NCBI RefSeq assembly: GCF_003813905.1
Contig: NZ_RPFJ01000013.1
Coordinates: forward strand, 1 to 57,744
Length of the DNA stretch: 57,744 bases
Direction: 5' to 3'
DNA from: Aureibaculum marinum
Lineage (GTDB): Bacteria > Bacteroidota > Bacteroidia > Flavobacteriales > Flavobacteriaceae
Part shown: positions 28,955 through 37,062 of the stretch, piece by piece
Layout: every line of letters starts with the position of its first letter
Position numbering within the stretch: the first letter of the stretch is position 1
Notes under the pieces: model-generated
What the model saw: the letters and a program-made list of their open reading frames with translations, nothing else
Databases searched by the model: none
What the model was told of the DNA's origin: nothing
Translations under genes and position numbers: made by a program

Positions 28955-30031
28955 CTACTGAATACTCACCTTAGCACCATTAAAAAGCTTTCCTTCAGCA
29001 GAGATAATATAGGTTTCATCTGAATTTAACCCAGATAAAACTTCTACTTGATCTCCATAAGTTCTACCTAAACGTAACCAACGTAATACGGCTGTATTAG
29101 TCTGACTTACGGTATAGACGCCTGTTAATTGTCCACGGGTAACTGTAGCTGCTATAGGTATTAAAAGAGCTTCATCTTTGGCTTGCTTTTCTACTGGAAA
29201 TTGAACAGTAACAAACATCCCAGAGAGAATATTGGCATTAGTTTTATCTAAAACTATTTTAACTAAATATTGTCCCCCTGTATTTTTAGCAGAAGTACTA
29301 ATTTCTGTTACCTTACCTCTTAAGGTTGTACCAATAGATTTTACTAAAACGGAAACTTCTGAACCTTTTATAATTCTTGAAATTTCCGTTTCTGGAACCA
29401 TAGCCTTTACTTCAAACTTACCTGGTGTTTCTATACTTATTAGAGGCACTCCTGGATTTGCCATATCTCCGGCCTCAATATTTTTACTAGTTATAATGCC
29501 ACTAAAGGGAGCTGTAATATTGCTATAAGCAAACTGAGCACTAATTTCATTTTTCATTTCATTTGCTGATTCTAAACGTGCTTTTGCCATTTCAAAATTG
29601 GCAGTTATGTCATCCATTTCTTTTTGAGATGCACTATTTTCTGCCACTAAACTTTGAAAACGTTCATAATCTTTTTTAGCATTATTATATGCTGCTGTTG
29701 CTTCTGTTATACCTGCATTTACTTGTGCTCTTTTTGCTTGTAAATCTGCATTATTAATTGAAACTAAAAGTTGTCCTTTTCTAACCTTATCACCAACATT
29801 GACATATACTTTATTTACATATCCCATCATTCTTGTACTTAAATCAGCACTATTCGAAGCTTCTATTTTTCCACTTGCAGTAATAAATTGATTATCGGCT
29901 GCAGTAGTACCGCTCACCTTTACAACAATAGGACTAGAATTGTCAACAATAGCTTTATTTTCCTTACTTCCACAATTTATTAGAAGAAGTGAAAGGGCAA
30001 ATACTGTTGTTATTTGAATATATTTTTTCAT
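28955..30031 (-). CDS. RND efflux periplasmic adaptor (membrane fusion protein)
   Basis: The 358-residue lipoprotein has a lipobox ending LINC (Cys20). It contains a biotinyl-lipoyl-like half (GYVNKVYVNVGDKVRKGQLLVSI), an alpha-helical hairpin (about 95-170), the second lipoyl half (NITAPFSGIITSKNIEAGDMA), a beta-barrel and a membrane-proximal domain. It bridges the inner-membrane pump to the TolC channel. It lies 56 bases after tolC and 137 bases before the pump gene in the same operon. Confidence 0.92.
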   Translation of the reverse strand: MKKYIQITTVFALSLLLINCGSKENKAIVDNSSPIVVKVSGTTAADNQFITASGKIEASNSADLSTRMMGYVNKVYVNVGDKVRKGQLLVSINNADLQAKRAQVNAGITEATAAYNNAKKDYERFQSLVAENSASQKEMDDITANFEMAKARLESANEMKNEISAQFAYSNITAPFSGIITSKNIEAGDMANPGVPLISIETPGKFEVKAMVPETEISRIIKGSEVSVLVKSIGTTLRGKVTEISTSAKNTGGQYLVKIVLDKTNANILSGMFVTVQFPVEKQAKDEALLIPIAATVTRGQLTGVYTVSQTNTAVLRWLRLGRTYGDQVEVLSGLNSDETYIISAEGKLFNGAKVSIQ

Positions 30032-30087
30032 TTTTTATTGTTTTTCTATTTGTTCTATTGACTATTTTCCTTTTGTACTAAACCTTC

Positions 30088-31389
30088 TTATTTTGTTAAA
30101 AATTCGACATATTTTAACATATAATTATGTTTAAAAACTGTACTGTAATATTCTAATTGTTTTTGAGCAAATTGCGTTTCTGACATTAATAAATCGGTGG
30201 TCTTTTCCAACCCTTGTTTAAATCGATTTGTTCTTATTCTTAATGCTTCTTCAGATTGTTCTAAACTTAATTTTGAAAGCTTTAAATTATTTTTAGCATC
30301 TTGTAAATCACGTTTAGCTTTATCAAGCTCCATAGTACTTGTAGCTTTGTACTGAGCCATTTCAAACTTAGACTTTTCGTAAGCTGCTTTACTTTTTTGT
30401 GTTTTTCCAAATCGTTTTGAACCTTCAAAAATAGTCCAGCTTAATGCAGCTCCAACAAGGTATCCGTTCGCATCTCCTTGAAAGATATTGTCGTCATACA
30501 ACTCATAACTTCCAAATAGGTTTAATCTAGGCATAAAACTCATTTTATCAGCTTTATACATCTTTTCATATGCCAATGTAGCTTTTTCATATGCTTGAAT
30601 ATCCTTTCTATTTTCTAGAATACTATTCTCTGAAAAACTTTCTTCAACAACCCTTAATGAATCTATAGGTTTTAGCACTTTATCATAATCATCATTCATT
30701 AAAACAGACAAATAGTTAGAGGCATTAATAATATTACTTTTGGCATATTGCAATTGATTTTCAATTTCAGTTACACGAACTTCAACTGCCAATACATCAG
30801 ACTTTTGCAAATAACCTTGTTTATAACTATTATCAGCAATACGTTTATGCTCTAAAGCAGTTTCATGAGCTTTTTCCAACACATCAACAGCTTTGTATGC
30901 CAGTTGTAATTGCATGTATGCTTTTTCAACTTCAAGACTCATATATTCTTTGGTACGCTCTGATTGTAATTCTGCAGCATTTAATTTAGCTTTTGCTGCA
31001 CTTCGTTGATAAAAACCATCAAAATTTAATAGTGGTTGTTGCACCTCTATTTTAGTCGCATAATTTTCAACACTTTCAGGATCATTTAATAATGTAGGAT
31101 TAAAATCATTTTGAGTCAAAATTTCTTGATTTAATTTAAATCCAAAAGCCATTAAAGGATTATTGGTTTTCATGGCTGTATGAGAAACACCAATAGTTGG
31201 TAACAAAATAGCATTGGTTTGTCTATAATCACCTTGAGCCGCTTTCACATCTTGCTCAGCCATTTTAAGACTATTATTTTGCTCATTAGCTTTAGCTATA
31301 GCCTCTTGTTTTGTTATTAATTTTATTTTTTGGGCAGTAGATATAATTGGTATTAATATCAAGATTGCCGTATATAATAATTGCTTCAT
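30088..31389 (-). CDS. TolC family outer membrane channel
   Basis: The 433-residue protein has a signal peptide (1-19, ending STAQ) and two TolC repeats made of long coiled-coil helices (AYMQLQLAYKAVDVLEKAHETALEHKRIAD, and its C-terminal counterpart KLSLEQSEEALRIRTNRFKQG). It forms the trimeric exit duct for the efflux pump encoded downstream. It is the first gene of the operon, and its upstream region carries both a perfect TAnnTTTG box and a perfect GTAAC-N4-GTTAC palindrome. Confidence 0.93.
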   Translation of the reverse strand: MKQLLYTAILILIPIISTAQKIKLITKQEAIAKANEQNNSLKMAEQDVKAAQGDYRQTNAILLPTIGVSHTAMKTNNPLMAFGFKLNQEILTQNDFNPTLLNDPESVENYATKIEVQQPLLNFDGFYQRSAAKAKLNAAELQSERTKEYMSLEVEKAYMQLQLAYKAVDVLEKAHETALEHKRIADNSYKQGYLQKSDVLAVEVRVTEIENQLQYAKSNIINASNYLSVLMNDDYDKVLKPIDSLRVVEESFSENSILENRKDIQAYEKATLAYEKMYKADKMSFMPRLNLFGSYELYDDNIFQGDANGYLVGAALSWTIFEGSKRFGKTQKSKAAYEKSKFEMAQYKATSTMELDKAKRDLQDAKNNLKLSKLSLEQSEEALRIRTNRFKQGLEKTTDLLMSETQFAQKQLEYYSTVFKHNYMLKYVEFLTK

Positions 31390-31407
31390 TTCTAATTAAT
31401 TTTAACA

Positions 31408-31415
31408 CAAAAATA
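31408..31415 (-). promoter_or_regulatory. Predicted -7 box of the efflux operon
   Basis: On the minus strand TATTTTTG matches TAnnTTTG exactly, 19 bases before the tolC start. It lies 33 bp (centre to centre) downstream of the GTAAC palindrome. Confidence 0.55.
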
Positions 31416-31437
31416 GGTTGGTATACATGATGTGAAC

Positions 31438-31451
31438 GTAACCTATGTTAC
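31438..31451. promoter_or_regulatory. GTAAC-N4-GTTAC palindrome, copy 1 (efflux operon)
   Basis: GTAACCTATGTTAC is perfectly symmetric in both half-sites. Its centre is about 41 bases upstream of the start point inferred from the -7 box, the place where Crp/Fnr-family activators touch RNA polymerase. Three more copies stand before other units of this block. Confidence 0.65.
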
Positions 31452-31533
31452 CAAACAATTAAATAGAGTGTTATAAGGGAACATTCACAGTTTATTTACT
31501 GTATTTCTGAAAGTTAAACATCTTTTTATTCTT

Positions 31534-31566
31534 AAAAAAAGCACCTTATATTAAATATTAGGTGCT
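31534..31566 (-). terminator. Rho-independent terminator of the SQR-like/small-protein unit
   Basis: AGCACCT (31540-31546) pairs with AGGTGCT (31560-31566), with an AT-rich, mostly complementary interior. Read on the minus strand the stem is followed by seven T (the A run 31534-31540 on the plus strand). It ends transcription coming from 31625-33312 before the tolC promoter. Confidence 0.8.
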
Positions 31567-31624
31567 CTCTAAAATCAATAAACTATTATGAAAAAAATCA
31601 CATAATTCTTTATAAAATAAATTT

Positions 31625-31762
31625 CTATATATTTTTTCTTGTACCTCCATGACCACCAGCAACAATTACTAATATTTTAAGACTTAAATAAATGTATTTA
31701 AAGAATTGAATAATGGGATTTGTCATTATAAATCGTTTTGTTTTCGATATTCTTTGTGTCAT
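31625..31762 (-). CDS. 45-residue small protein with GGHGGTR tail
   Basis: This short frame encodes 45 residues starting at ATG 31762: a basic start (MTQRISKTKRFIMTNP), a hydrophobic helix of about 15 residues (FFKYIYLSLKILVIVA), then GGHGGTRKNI. It lies 95 bases downstream of the SQR-like gene, on the same strand, and just before a terminator, so it has a complete transcription context. The sharply bounded pattern of basic head, membrane-like helix and Gly-His-Gly-Gly-Thr-Arg tail looks like a real small membrane-associated protein rather than chance. I have the impression of similar flavobacterial small proteins but cannot name a family, and the function is unknown. Confidence 0.6.
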   Translation of the reverse strand: MTQRISKTKRFIMTNPIIQFFKYIYLSLKILVIVAGGHGGTRKNI

Positions 31763-31857
31763 GATATTGCGTTTTATTTTGTTATGTTTATTGTTTTATA
31801 CTCTAAAAGATTGAGGAATCTTTGTAAAAATTCCAACTAAACATTATTAACTGGATT

Positions 31858-33312
31858 TTATTCTGGTATTAACCACCAAAAAGGTTTCATTTTAGCCTTA
31901 TAAAGAAATGCATAATGTAATGTTAATTTTAGCCAATGTCCAGCCAATCCAATATCTCCAAAAGTTTTACCTAATTTTCTTCCTTGAGTATCAGGATATT
32001 TCACATAATCTGGCACAATAGGAAAGGTAGTAATACTAACACCACTCCCTTTCATTAATCCATACCCTGCAGATGCAATACAAGCGGCTCCCATATTTCC
32101 TAAAGAACCTCTATGATTCAATGTTTTTTTACCATTTATAATATCGATAATATTTTCTGCAACTAATTTTGCTGTAATACCAGAAGGCATTCCTGTTCTT
32201 GGAGGTGCTGGCGATATTGATGTTCCATTTTTACTTACTCGAGGTTTAGAAATTGCATGTGGAGGTGCAAAAGCAATACCTGGAGCAAATATATTTTTAT
32301 ATGAAGGGTTTTGATAGGTCTCAGGCCAATCCTGTACAGTCCATTGTTCATAAGGCTTAGGTGTATAATCCGCATCTACAAGCATAAACCCTTTAAATAG
32401 TTTTTCTGTAATATCATTATCCGATTTATCATAAGCCTTAAATCCATGACCCGAAAAAGCAGGAATTAACATTGCAAAATCAAAATTTTCTGATTTATAC
32501 TCGCCATCAAGAGTTTCGTAATGAGCAACACCGTCTTCAATTTTATTAACTCCTGCCCTAGTAATCCATTTTATACCTCTATCCTCAAACACCATTTCTA
32601 TCATTTCACTAGATTTCATAATGTTATTACCATAACTTAGTAACATTCCATCCATACCAAAATCACCCAATTGATATTCATTAGCTATCCAAGTTATTTC
32701 AGCTTTATCTCTTACTTTATGTCTTCTTAACTCTTTTTCAACATTTAAAATATATTCAAAAGCTGCCCCTTGACAAGTAGATTTTGCGTGACCTGTGCCT
32801 ATTAATATTTTGGCTTTTTTACCTTGCTTCATTTGCTGAATTACCTTATTTAAACCTTGCCAAGCATGTTCTGCATGCCCATAAGTACAAACAGAATAGA
32901 CCTTATTTTTTCCAGGTATTAACCCTTCTGTCATATCAAATGCTAACTTTGGACCTGTAGCATTAATAAGATAATCGTAAGTGACTTTTTCAAAATTTCC
33001 TTTGTTCTCACCTATTACATATTCTATTAACACATAAGGTTTATCAACCTCACTGTCTCCTTCTGGATGAAAAGAAACCGCCTTTGCTTGCTTAAAGCCA
33101 ATTTTTTTCTTTTTATACAGTGGTGCTAATGGAAATAAAATTTGTTCTGATTTCATTCTACCAATTCCAACCCAAATATTTGAAGGGATCCATTGATAAT
33201 TACTGTTAGGAGAAACCACCAGAACTTCGTGGTTTTTAGAAAGTTTTCTACGTAAATGGGTTGCCGCAACATGCCCAGAAATACCAGCTCCTAATATTAC
33301 TATTTTTGCCAT
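31858..33312 (-). CDS. Sulfide:quinone oxidoreductase-like FAD-dependent oxidoreductase
   Basis: The 484-residue start at ATG 33312 (MAKIVILGAGISG) places the FAD-binding GxGxxG motif at the very N-terminus; a TTG three codons upstream was not used. The protein has two dinucleotide-binding folds (VILGAGISG; ILIGTGHA) and ends in an amphipathic basic stretch (YKAKMKPFWW) suited to membrane contact. Three cysteines, C142, C180 and C411, lie where sulfide:quinone reductases carry their catalytic cysteines, and the C180 context (STCQGAAFEY) is especially like that family. The likely reaction is oxidation of sulfide to polysulfide with electron delivery to quinone. Closely related type II NADH dehydrogenases and flavocytochrome c sulfide dehydrogenases are alternatives. 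It has its own GTAAC-N4-GTTAC site. Confidence 0.75.
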   Translation of the reverse strand: MAKIVILGAGISGHVAATHLRRKLSKNHEVLVVSPNSNYQWIPSNIWVGIGRMKSEQILFPLAPLYKKKKIGFKQAKAVSFHPEGDSEVDKPYVLIEYVIGENKGNFEKVTYDYLINATGPKLAFDMTEGLIPGKNKVYSVCTYGHAEHAWQGLNKVIQQMKQGKKAKILIGTGHAKSTCQGAAFEYILNVEKELRRHKVRDKAEITWIANEYQLGDFGMDGMLLSYGNNIMKSSEMIEMVFEDRGIKWITRAGVNKIEDGVAHYETLDGEYKSENFDFAMLIPAFSGHGFKAYDKSDNDITEKLFKGFMLVDADYTPKPYEQWTVQDWPETYQNPSYKNIFAPGIAFAPPHAISKPRVSKNGTSISPAPPRTGMPSGITAKLVAENIIDIINGKKTLNHRGSLGNMGAACIASAGYGLMKGSGVSITTFPIVPDYVKYPDTQGRKLGKTFGDIGLAGHWLKLTLHYAFLYKAKMKPFWWLIPE

Positions 33313-33407
33313 ATTAGTCAAATTTTATACTTATAAAACTATATCAAAACCTATTGGGATACAATGATATAGGTCAGTAAAGTTGCGGCATTTATTTAAA
33401 GTAGGAT

Positions 33408-33421
33408 GTAACTAATGTTAC
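33408..33421. promoter_or_regulatory. GTAAC-N4-GTTAC palindrome, copy 2 (SQR-like gene)
   Basis: GTAACTAATGTTAC is a perfect palindrome in both half-sites. On the minus strand a weak box, CAACTTTA (33378-33385), lies 33 bp downstream of its centre, the same spacing as at tolC. It is 95 bases upstream of the SQR-like start. Confidence 0.65.
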
Positions 33422-33536
33422 TCAATAAAAATACAATCGAAATGATTAAGGATTATGACTTTCTTATCTTAATTTATAAAAATTATAAAACTAATTTTTT
33501 AATTTTTGTTGAAGAAACAGGAAGGTGAACTCTATT

Positions 33537-34148
33537 TTATTCCTCAAAAACAACATTCCAAATTCCACGAACTTGATTTACATCATAACCTTTGGCTTTA
33601 TCCTCTGGATATAATTTATCAATCATGGTAATTACTTCCGGTTTTATTTGTTCATTAGGCTTACCGTGACATTGTAAACACATTTGATTGGTAGCAATTG
33701 GGTAATAGTAATGAATTTTTCCATCTTTCTTTTTTACAATCCCTTGTGGTTGCTCTCCTGCAGCCAATTGCTTTTTAAAGGTTTCTATAAACTCTAATTC
33801 TTCTGTATTGGCTTGATTGTTAGGGTTTCTAGGCTTATCTGACACTCTGCTAATTTTAGCTTTTTGAGCCACCGCCATACTATCAGTTAAAGGAATTGCT
33901 TTTACATTACAAAATTCAAGTGCATGCTCAGTACCTTTAGATTGAATGGCTCCCATTAAATTTTTACCTAATTCTGCCTTCGTAGTCATAGCATATTTTA
34001 AGCCAGTTGCAGCGTAAACAGAATCACTCACCTGGTTATTATCTTGTTCTATAACAGTAGTACTTTGCTTCTCTTTTTTTACATCACTTTTACATGCAGA
34101 AACTACTAGTAGTAAAAAAAATAGAATAAATAGGTTTGTTTTTTTCAT
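33537..34148 (-). CDS. DUF3365 family c-type haem lipoprotein
   Basis: The 203-residue lipoprotein has a lipobox ending VSAC (Cys19) and a single c-type haem motif CLQCH (157-161) in the setting YYYPIATNQMCLQCHGKP, characteristic of DUF3365 (Tll0287-like) proteins. The upstream part (EFCNVKAIPLTDSMA, RVSDKPRNPNNQANTEE) also fits that family, which is used as a periplasmic haem/redox-sensing unit alone or fused to sensors. Here it stands alone and is likely a small periplasmic or outer-membrane electron carrier or haem sensor. It has its own promoter with a TAnnTTTG box and a GTAAC-type site. Confidence 0.85.
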   Translation of the reverse strand: MKKTNLFILFFLLLVVSACKSDVKKEKQSTTVIEQDNNQVSDSVYAATGLKYAMTTKAELGKNLMGAIQSKGTEHALEFCNVKAIPLTDSMAVAQKAKISRVSDKPRNPNNQANTEELEFIETFKKQLAAGEQPQGIVKKKDGKIHYYYPIATNQMCLQCHGKPNEQIKPEVITMIDKLYPEDKAKGYDVNQVRGIWNVVFEE

Positions 34149-34170
34149 GACTATTACGTTTTATTTGAAA

Positions 34171-34178
34171 CAAAAATA
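34171..34178 (-). promoter_or_regulatory. Predicted -7 box of the DUF3365 gene
   Basis: On the minus strand TATTTTTG matches TAnnTTTG exactly, 22 bases before the start codon. It is 32 bp from the centre of the adjacent GTAAC-type site. Confidence 0.55.
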
Positions 34179-34199
34179 CCTTCTTAATTTTAGGTTAAC

Positions 34200-34213
34200 G
34201 TAACAATAGTAAC
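34200..34213. promoter_or_regulatory. GTAAC-type site, copy 3 (DUF3365 gene)
   Basis: GTAACAATAGTAAC differs by one base from the GTAAC-N4-GTTAC palindrome. Spacing to its -7 box equals that of the other copies. Confidence 0.5.
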
Positions 34214-34222
34214 ATTAAACCT

Positions 34223-34519
34223 TTATTTATTTAACTTATGAATTACTAAAAAAGCTAGAAATAACCCAATGGCTCCTCCAATTAAAGAAACTAATATATT
34301 AATTGTAAATAGACTTATATTAACCATTCCAGTTTCCATGATAAATTGAGGACCAAAACCAAGCCTTCCAAAAAATTTCACCAAAAATATACTCCCAAAA
34401 ATTCCAGTAATAACATTTCCTGTAAATCCTAAGCTATATTTTTTCTTTAGAATACTAAGTAAGTTAGCCCCTATAATACCAATAAAGATACTAATTATTG
34501 AAATTAACGTATCTGTCAT
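34223..34519 (-). CDS. Small three-helix membrane protein in cydAB operon
   Basis: The 98-residue protein has three hydrophobic helices (about 5-23, 33-50 and 70-93) joined by short loops rich in Gly, and a Lys-rich turn (KKKYSLG). Its size and glycine pattern recall GlsB/YeaQ-type small membrane proteins, but no decisive motif is seen. It starts 32 bases after cydB with no terminator between, so it is the third gene of the cyd operon. A role as an accessory subunit of the oxidase, like the small CydX-type proteins, is possible but unproven; CydX has only one helix. Confidence 0.65.
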   Translation of the reverse strand: MTDTLISIISIFIGIIGANLLSILKKKYSLGFTGNVITGIFGSIFLVKFFGRLGFGPQFIMETGMVNISLFTINILVSLIGGAIGLFLAFLVIHKLNK

Positions 34520-34551
34520 CTTTAAACCTTATTTATTTCAAATAAAACTCC

Positions 34552-35628
34552 TTAATGTTCACCATATCCTACATCATCCATTTTGCCTTTAAAAACACGA
34601 TATTGAACAAACATGTATATAGCAACTAAAATGGTAGCAATTACAAACCAATATACACCAACAGACAAACCATATTCATGAGCAGCAACATTATATACTG
34701 TTAATGATGGATTTACAGTATTTGTAGAGGGTAATAATTTTGGAAATATAGAAGCAACTGTTGTTGTTAAGCCTCCAAATAGAAATAATGACGAAAATAA
34801 AAATCCTAAGCCATCTCTTTTAAAGGATTTTACTTTAAATAACCCAAACAGCCCAATAAAAGTAATTATTGGAAATATCCAAAACCATGGATATTCTATA
34901 AAATTATGAAAAGGATTAGGTTCAATAATGTGCCATATAGACAAAGAAATAATAACCAAAACTAATAACAACAAATTTAGCTTAAAAATGGTTTTTTTTA
35001 GCTTATGATTAAGATCTGAATTGGTTTTAAAAATAATCCAGTTTGCACCATGTATTGTCAATGCTACTACCGCAACTAACCCTAGTAAAATAGTAAACCA
35101 ATCTATTATACCTAAATGTTCTGTTGTTGGACTAAATGTTGGGTTCCACAATGGTAAAAAGAAATAATGTGCCTCATGTGTTGAACTGCCATCAGTAACC
35201 ATTCCTAAATTAACACCTCTAACAACATTACCTAAAGCGATACCAAAAAAAAGTGCTAATAATAAACTAGCTATACCAAACGCCTTATCCCAAACCAATT
35301 GCCATAATTTATTATGAACTTGCCCTCTTAATTCCAAACCTACAGCTCTAAATATTAGCAACCATAGAATCATTATTAAAGGTAAATAAAATCCACTAAA
35401 AGAGGAAGCATATAACGTTGGAAAAGCGAAAAACAAGACTCCTCCAGCAGCAATTAGCCAAACTTCATTCGCATCCCAAAAGGGACCAATAGCATTAGTA
35501 ATTGCTTTTTTATCTTTTTCTTTTTTAGCAAAAAATAGATGAATAATACCTGCACCAAAATCGTAACCATCTAAAATAATATAGACAGTAAGCATGATCA
35601 TTAAAACAATATACCAAAATAATTCCAT
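34552..35628 (-). CDS. cydB: Cytochrome bd ubiquinol oxidase subunit II
   Basis: The 358-residue protein starts with the CydB signature (FWYIVLMIMLTVYIILDGYDFGAG) and keeps IGPFWDANEVWLIAAGGVLFFAFP and FRAVGLELRGQ, with eight or nine transmembrane helices. It pairs with CydA to form the high-affinity quinol oxidase. It starts two bases after the cydA stop. Bacteroidota use this oxidase under low oxygen; bd-type oxidases are also known for tolerance to sulfide. Confidence 0.96.
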   Translation of the reverse strand: MELFWYIVLMIMLTVYIILDGYDFGAGIIHLFFAKKEKDKKAITNAIGPFWDANEVWLIAAGGVLFFAFPTLYASSFSGFYLPLIMILWLLIFRAVGLELRGQVHNKLWQLVWDKAFGIASLLLALFFGIALGNVVRGVNLGMVTDGSSTHEAHYFFLPLWNPTFSPTTEHLGIIDWFTILLGLVAVVALTIHGANWIIFKTNSDLNHKLKKTIFKLNLLLLVLVIISLSIWHIIEPNPFHNFIEYPWFWIFPIITFIGLFGLFKVKSFKRDGLGFLFSSLFLFGGLTTTVASIFPKLLPSTNTVNPSLTVYNVAAHEYGLSVGVYWFVIATILVAIYMFVQYRVFKGKMDDVGYGEH

Positions 35629-35630
35629 AA

Positions 35631-36962
35631 TTATTGATTTGAGGTTTCTGGACCTTTATTTATAATTTTACCTGCCAACATTAAAAATAAAAGTGCTAAT
35701 AACAAATAAAGCCCTATAAAACCTAGTAATGTAAATAAGGTATTTCCGGACGAAACTGTTGGCGAAATACCTTCTGAAGTCTTTAATAAATTATAGACCA
35801 ACCAAGGTTGTCTTCCTAATTCAGCTGTGTACCAACCTGTTGTATTTGCTATGTAAGGAAATGGCAACATAAATAACAATGACCATAATACCCATTTGGT
35901 TTTATATAGTTTTTTTCTATATAACTGCAAGGCTGCTATTCCCATCAGACCAATAAATATTGTACCTAAACCAACCATAATATGATACGAATAATACAAG
36001 CCTGGAACGTTTGTAGGGTGTACACTTTCATCAAATTCATTCAACCCCTTAATTTCTGCATTCCAATTTTGGTAGGTTAAAAAACTCAACACATTAGGCA
36101 CTGCTATTTTGTTATCCAATTTTTTATTTTCCATATCAGGCTGACCAATCAATACAATTTCAGATCCACCTTCTTCGGTTTCAAAAATACCCTCCATTGC
36201 TGCAAAAGTTACTGGTTGGTGCTTTGCAACATTTTTTGCAGTCCAATCTCCTGTAGGAAATGCTACCAATACACTTGAAATTAAACCAAAAATAACACCT
36301 GTTTTTACAAATAGTTTTCCAAAATCGTTGTGTTTGTTATTCAATAAATAAAAAGCACCAATAGCAGCTACCACAAATGATGATGTTATTATAGAAGCAA
36401 ATTGATTATGTAAATATGCAGGCATTAACCAAGGATTAGAAAATAGAGCACTAAAATTAGTAAGTACAAATTTTCCGTTTTCTAAAATTTCATATCCAAC
36501 TGGAAATTGCATCCAAGAGTGTGTAGCTATAATTAAATATCCACTAGCCCAAGATCCTAAAAACACCAAAAATCCAGTCAAAAAATGTAATTTTTGACCT
36601 AATAGTTTCTCACCAAATAGAAAAAGTCCTAAAAAAGAAGATTCTAAAAAGAAAGAGAACATTCCTTCCATGGCAAGTGTTTGACCTATAATACCTCCTG
36701 TTAATTCAGAGAATTTAGCCCAATTGGTACCAAATTGAAATTCCATTGGAATACCCGTTACCACACCCATAGCAAAATTGAGAGCAAAAATTTTCATCCA
36801 AAATTTTGCAGCATCATTATATTTATCAATTTTAGTCCTGAGAAATTTCCATTTAAAATAAACTATCATTAAAGATAATCCCATAGTTAATTGTGGAAAT
36901 AAATAATGGAAAGTAATAGTAAATGCAAATTGCATCCTATCATAAAAGATCATATCTTCCAT
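35631..36962 (-). CDS. cydA: Cytochrome bd ubiquinol oxidase subunit I
   Basis: The 443-residue protein contains the family landmarks: His19 in FTITFHYLFPQLT (haem b595 ligand), the WMQFPVGYEI segment, and the GRQPW motif (about 383-387) of the quinol-binding half. The periplasmic Q-loop is of the short type, giving a protein well under the length of the E. coli enzyme. It reduces oxygen to water at the expense of quinol. It leads the cydA-cydB-small protein operon and has a GTAAC-type site upstream. Confidence 0.96.
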   Translation of the reverse strand: MEDMIFYDRMQFAFTITFHYLFPQLTMGLSLMIVYFKWKFLRTKIDKYNDAAKFWMKIFALNFAMGVVTGIPMEFQFGTNWAKFSELTGGIIGQTLAMEGMFSFFLESSFLGLFLFGEKLLGQKLHFLTGFLVFLGSWASGYLIIATHSWMQFPVGYEILENGKFVLTNFSALFSNPWLMPAYLHNQFASIITSSFVVAAIGAFYLLNNKHNDFGKLFVKTGVIFGLISSVLVAFPTGDWTAKNVAKHQPVTFAAMEGIFETEEGGSEIVLIGQPDMENKKLDNKIAVPNVLSFLTYQNWNAEIKGLNEFDESVHPTNVPGLYYSYHIMVGLGTIFIGLMGIAALQLYRKKLYKTKWVLWSLLFMLPFPYIANTTGWYTAELGRQPWLVYNLLKTSEGISPTVSSGNTLFTLLGFIGLYLLLALLFLMLAGKIINKGPETSNQ

Positions 36963-36988
36963 AATGAAAGGAGTTTAGAATAGAGGTA

Positions 36989-36996
36989 TAAAGTTA
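36989..36996 (-). promoter_or_regulatory. Possible -7 box of cydA
   Basis: On the minus strand TAACTTTA differs from TAnnTTTG only in the last base. It lies 32 bp from the centre of the GTAAC-type site, the same spacing as in the three other units. Confidence 0.4.
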
Positions 36997-37017
36997 CCTA
37001 TTATTTTAATTTTATGT

Positions 37018-37031
37018 GTAACATTGGTTGC
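37018..37031. promoter_or_regulatory. GTAAC-type site, copy 4 (cydAB operon)
   Basis: GTAACATTGGTTGC differs by one base from GTAAC-N4-GTTAC. It stands 56 bases upstream of cydA. Confidence 0.5.
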
Positions 37032-37062
37032 TTAAAAAAACAACCTATCTAATTGATATTAT

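Noticed and set aside
33313-33321. TTG start three codons upstream of the SQR-like gene
   Set aside because: The ATG at 33312 puts the FAD-binding motif at the usual distance from the N-terminus, and no reason for a TTG start is visible.
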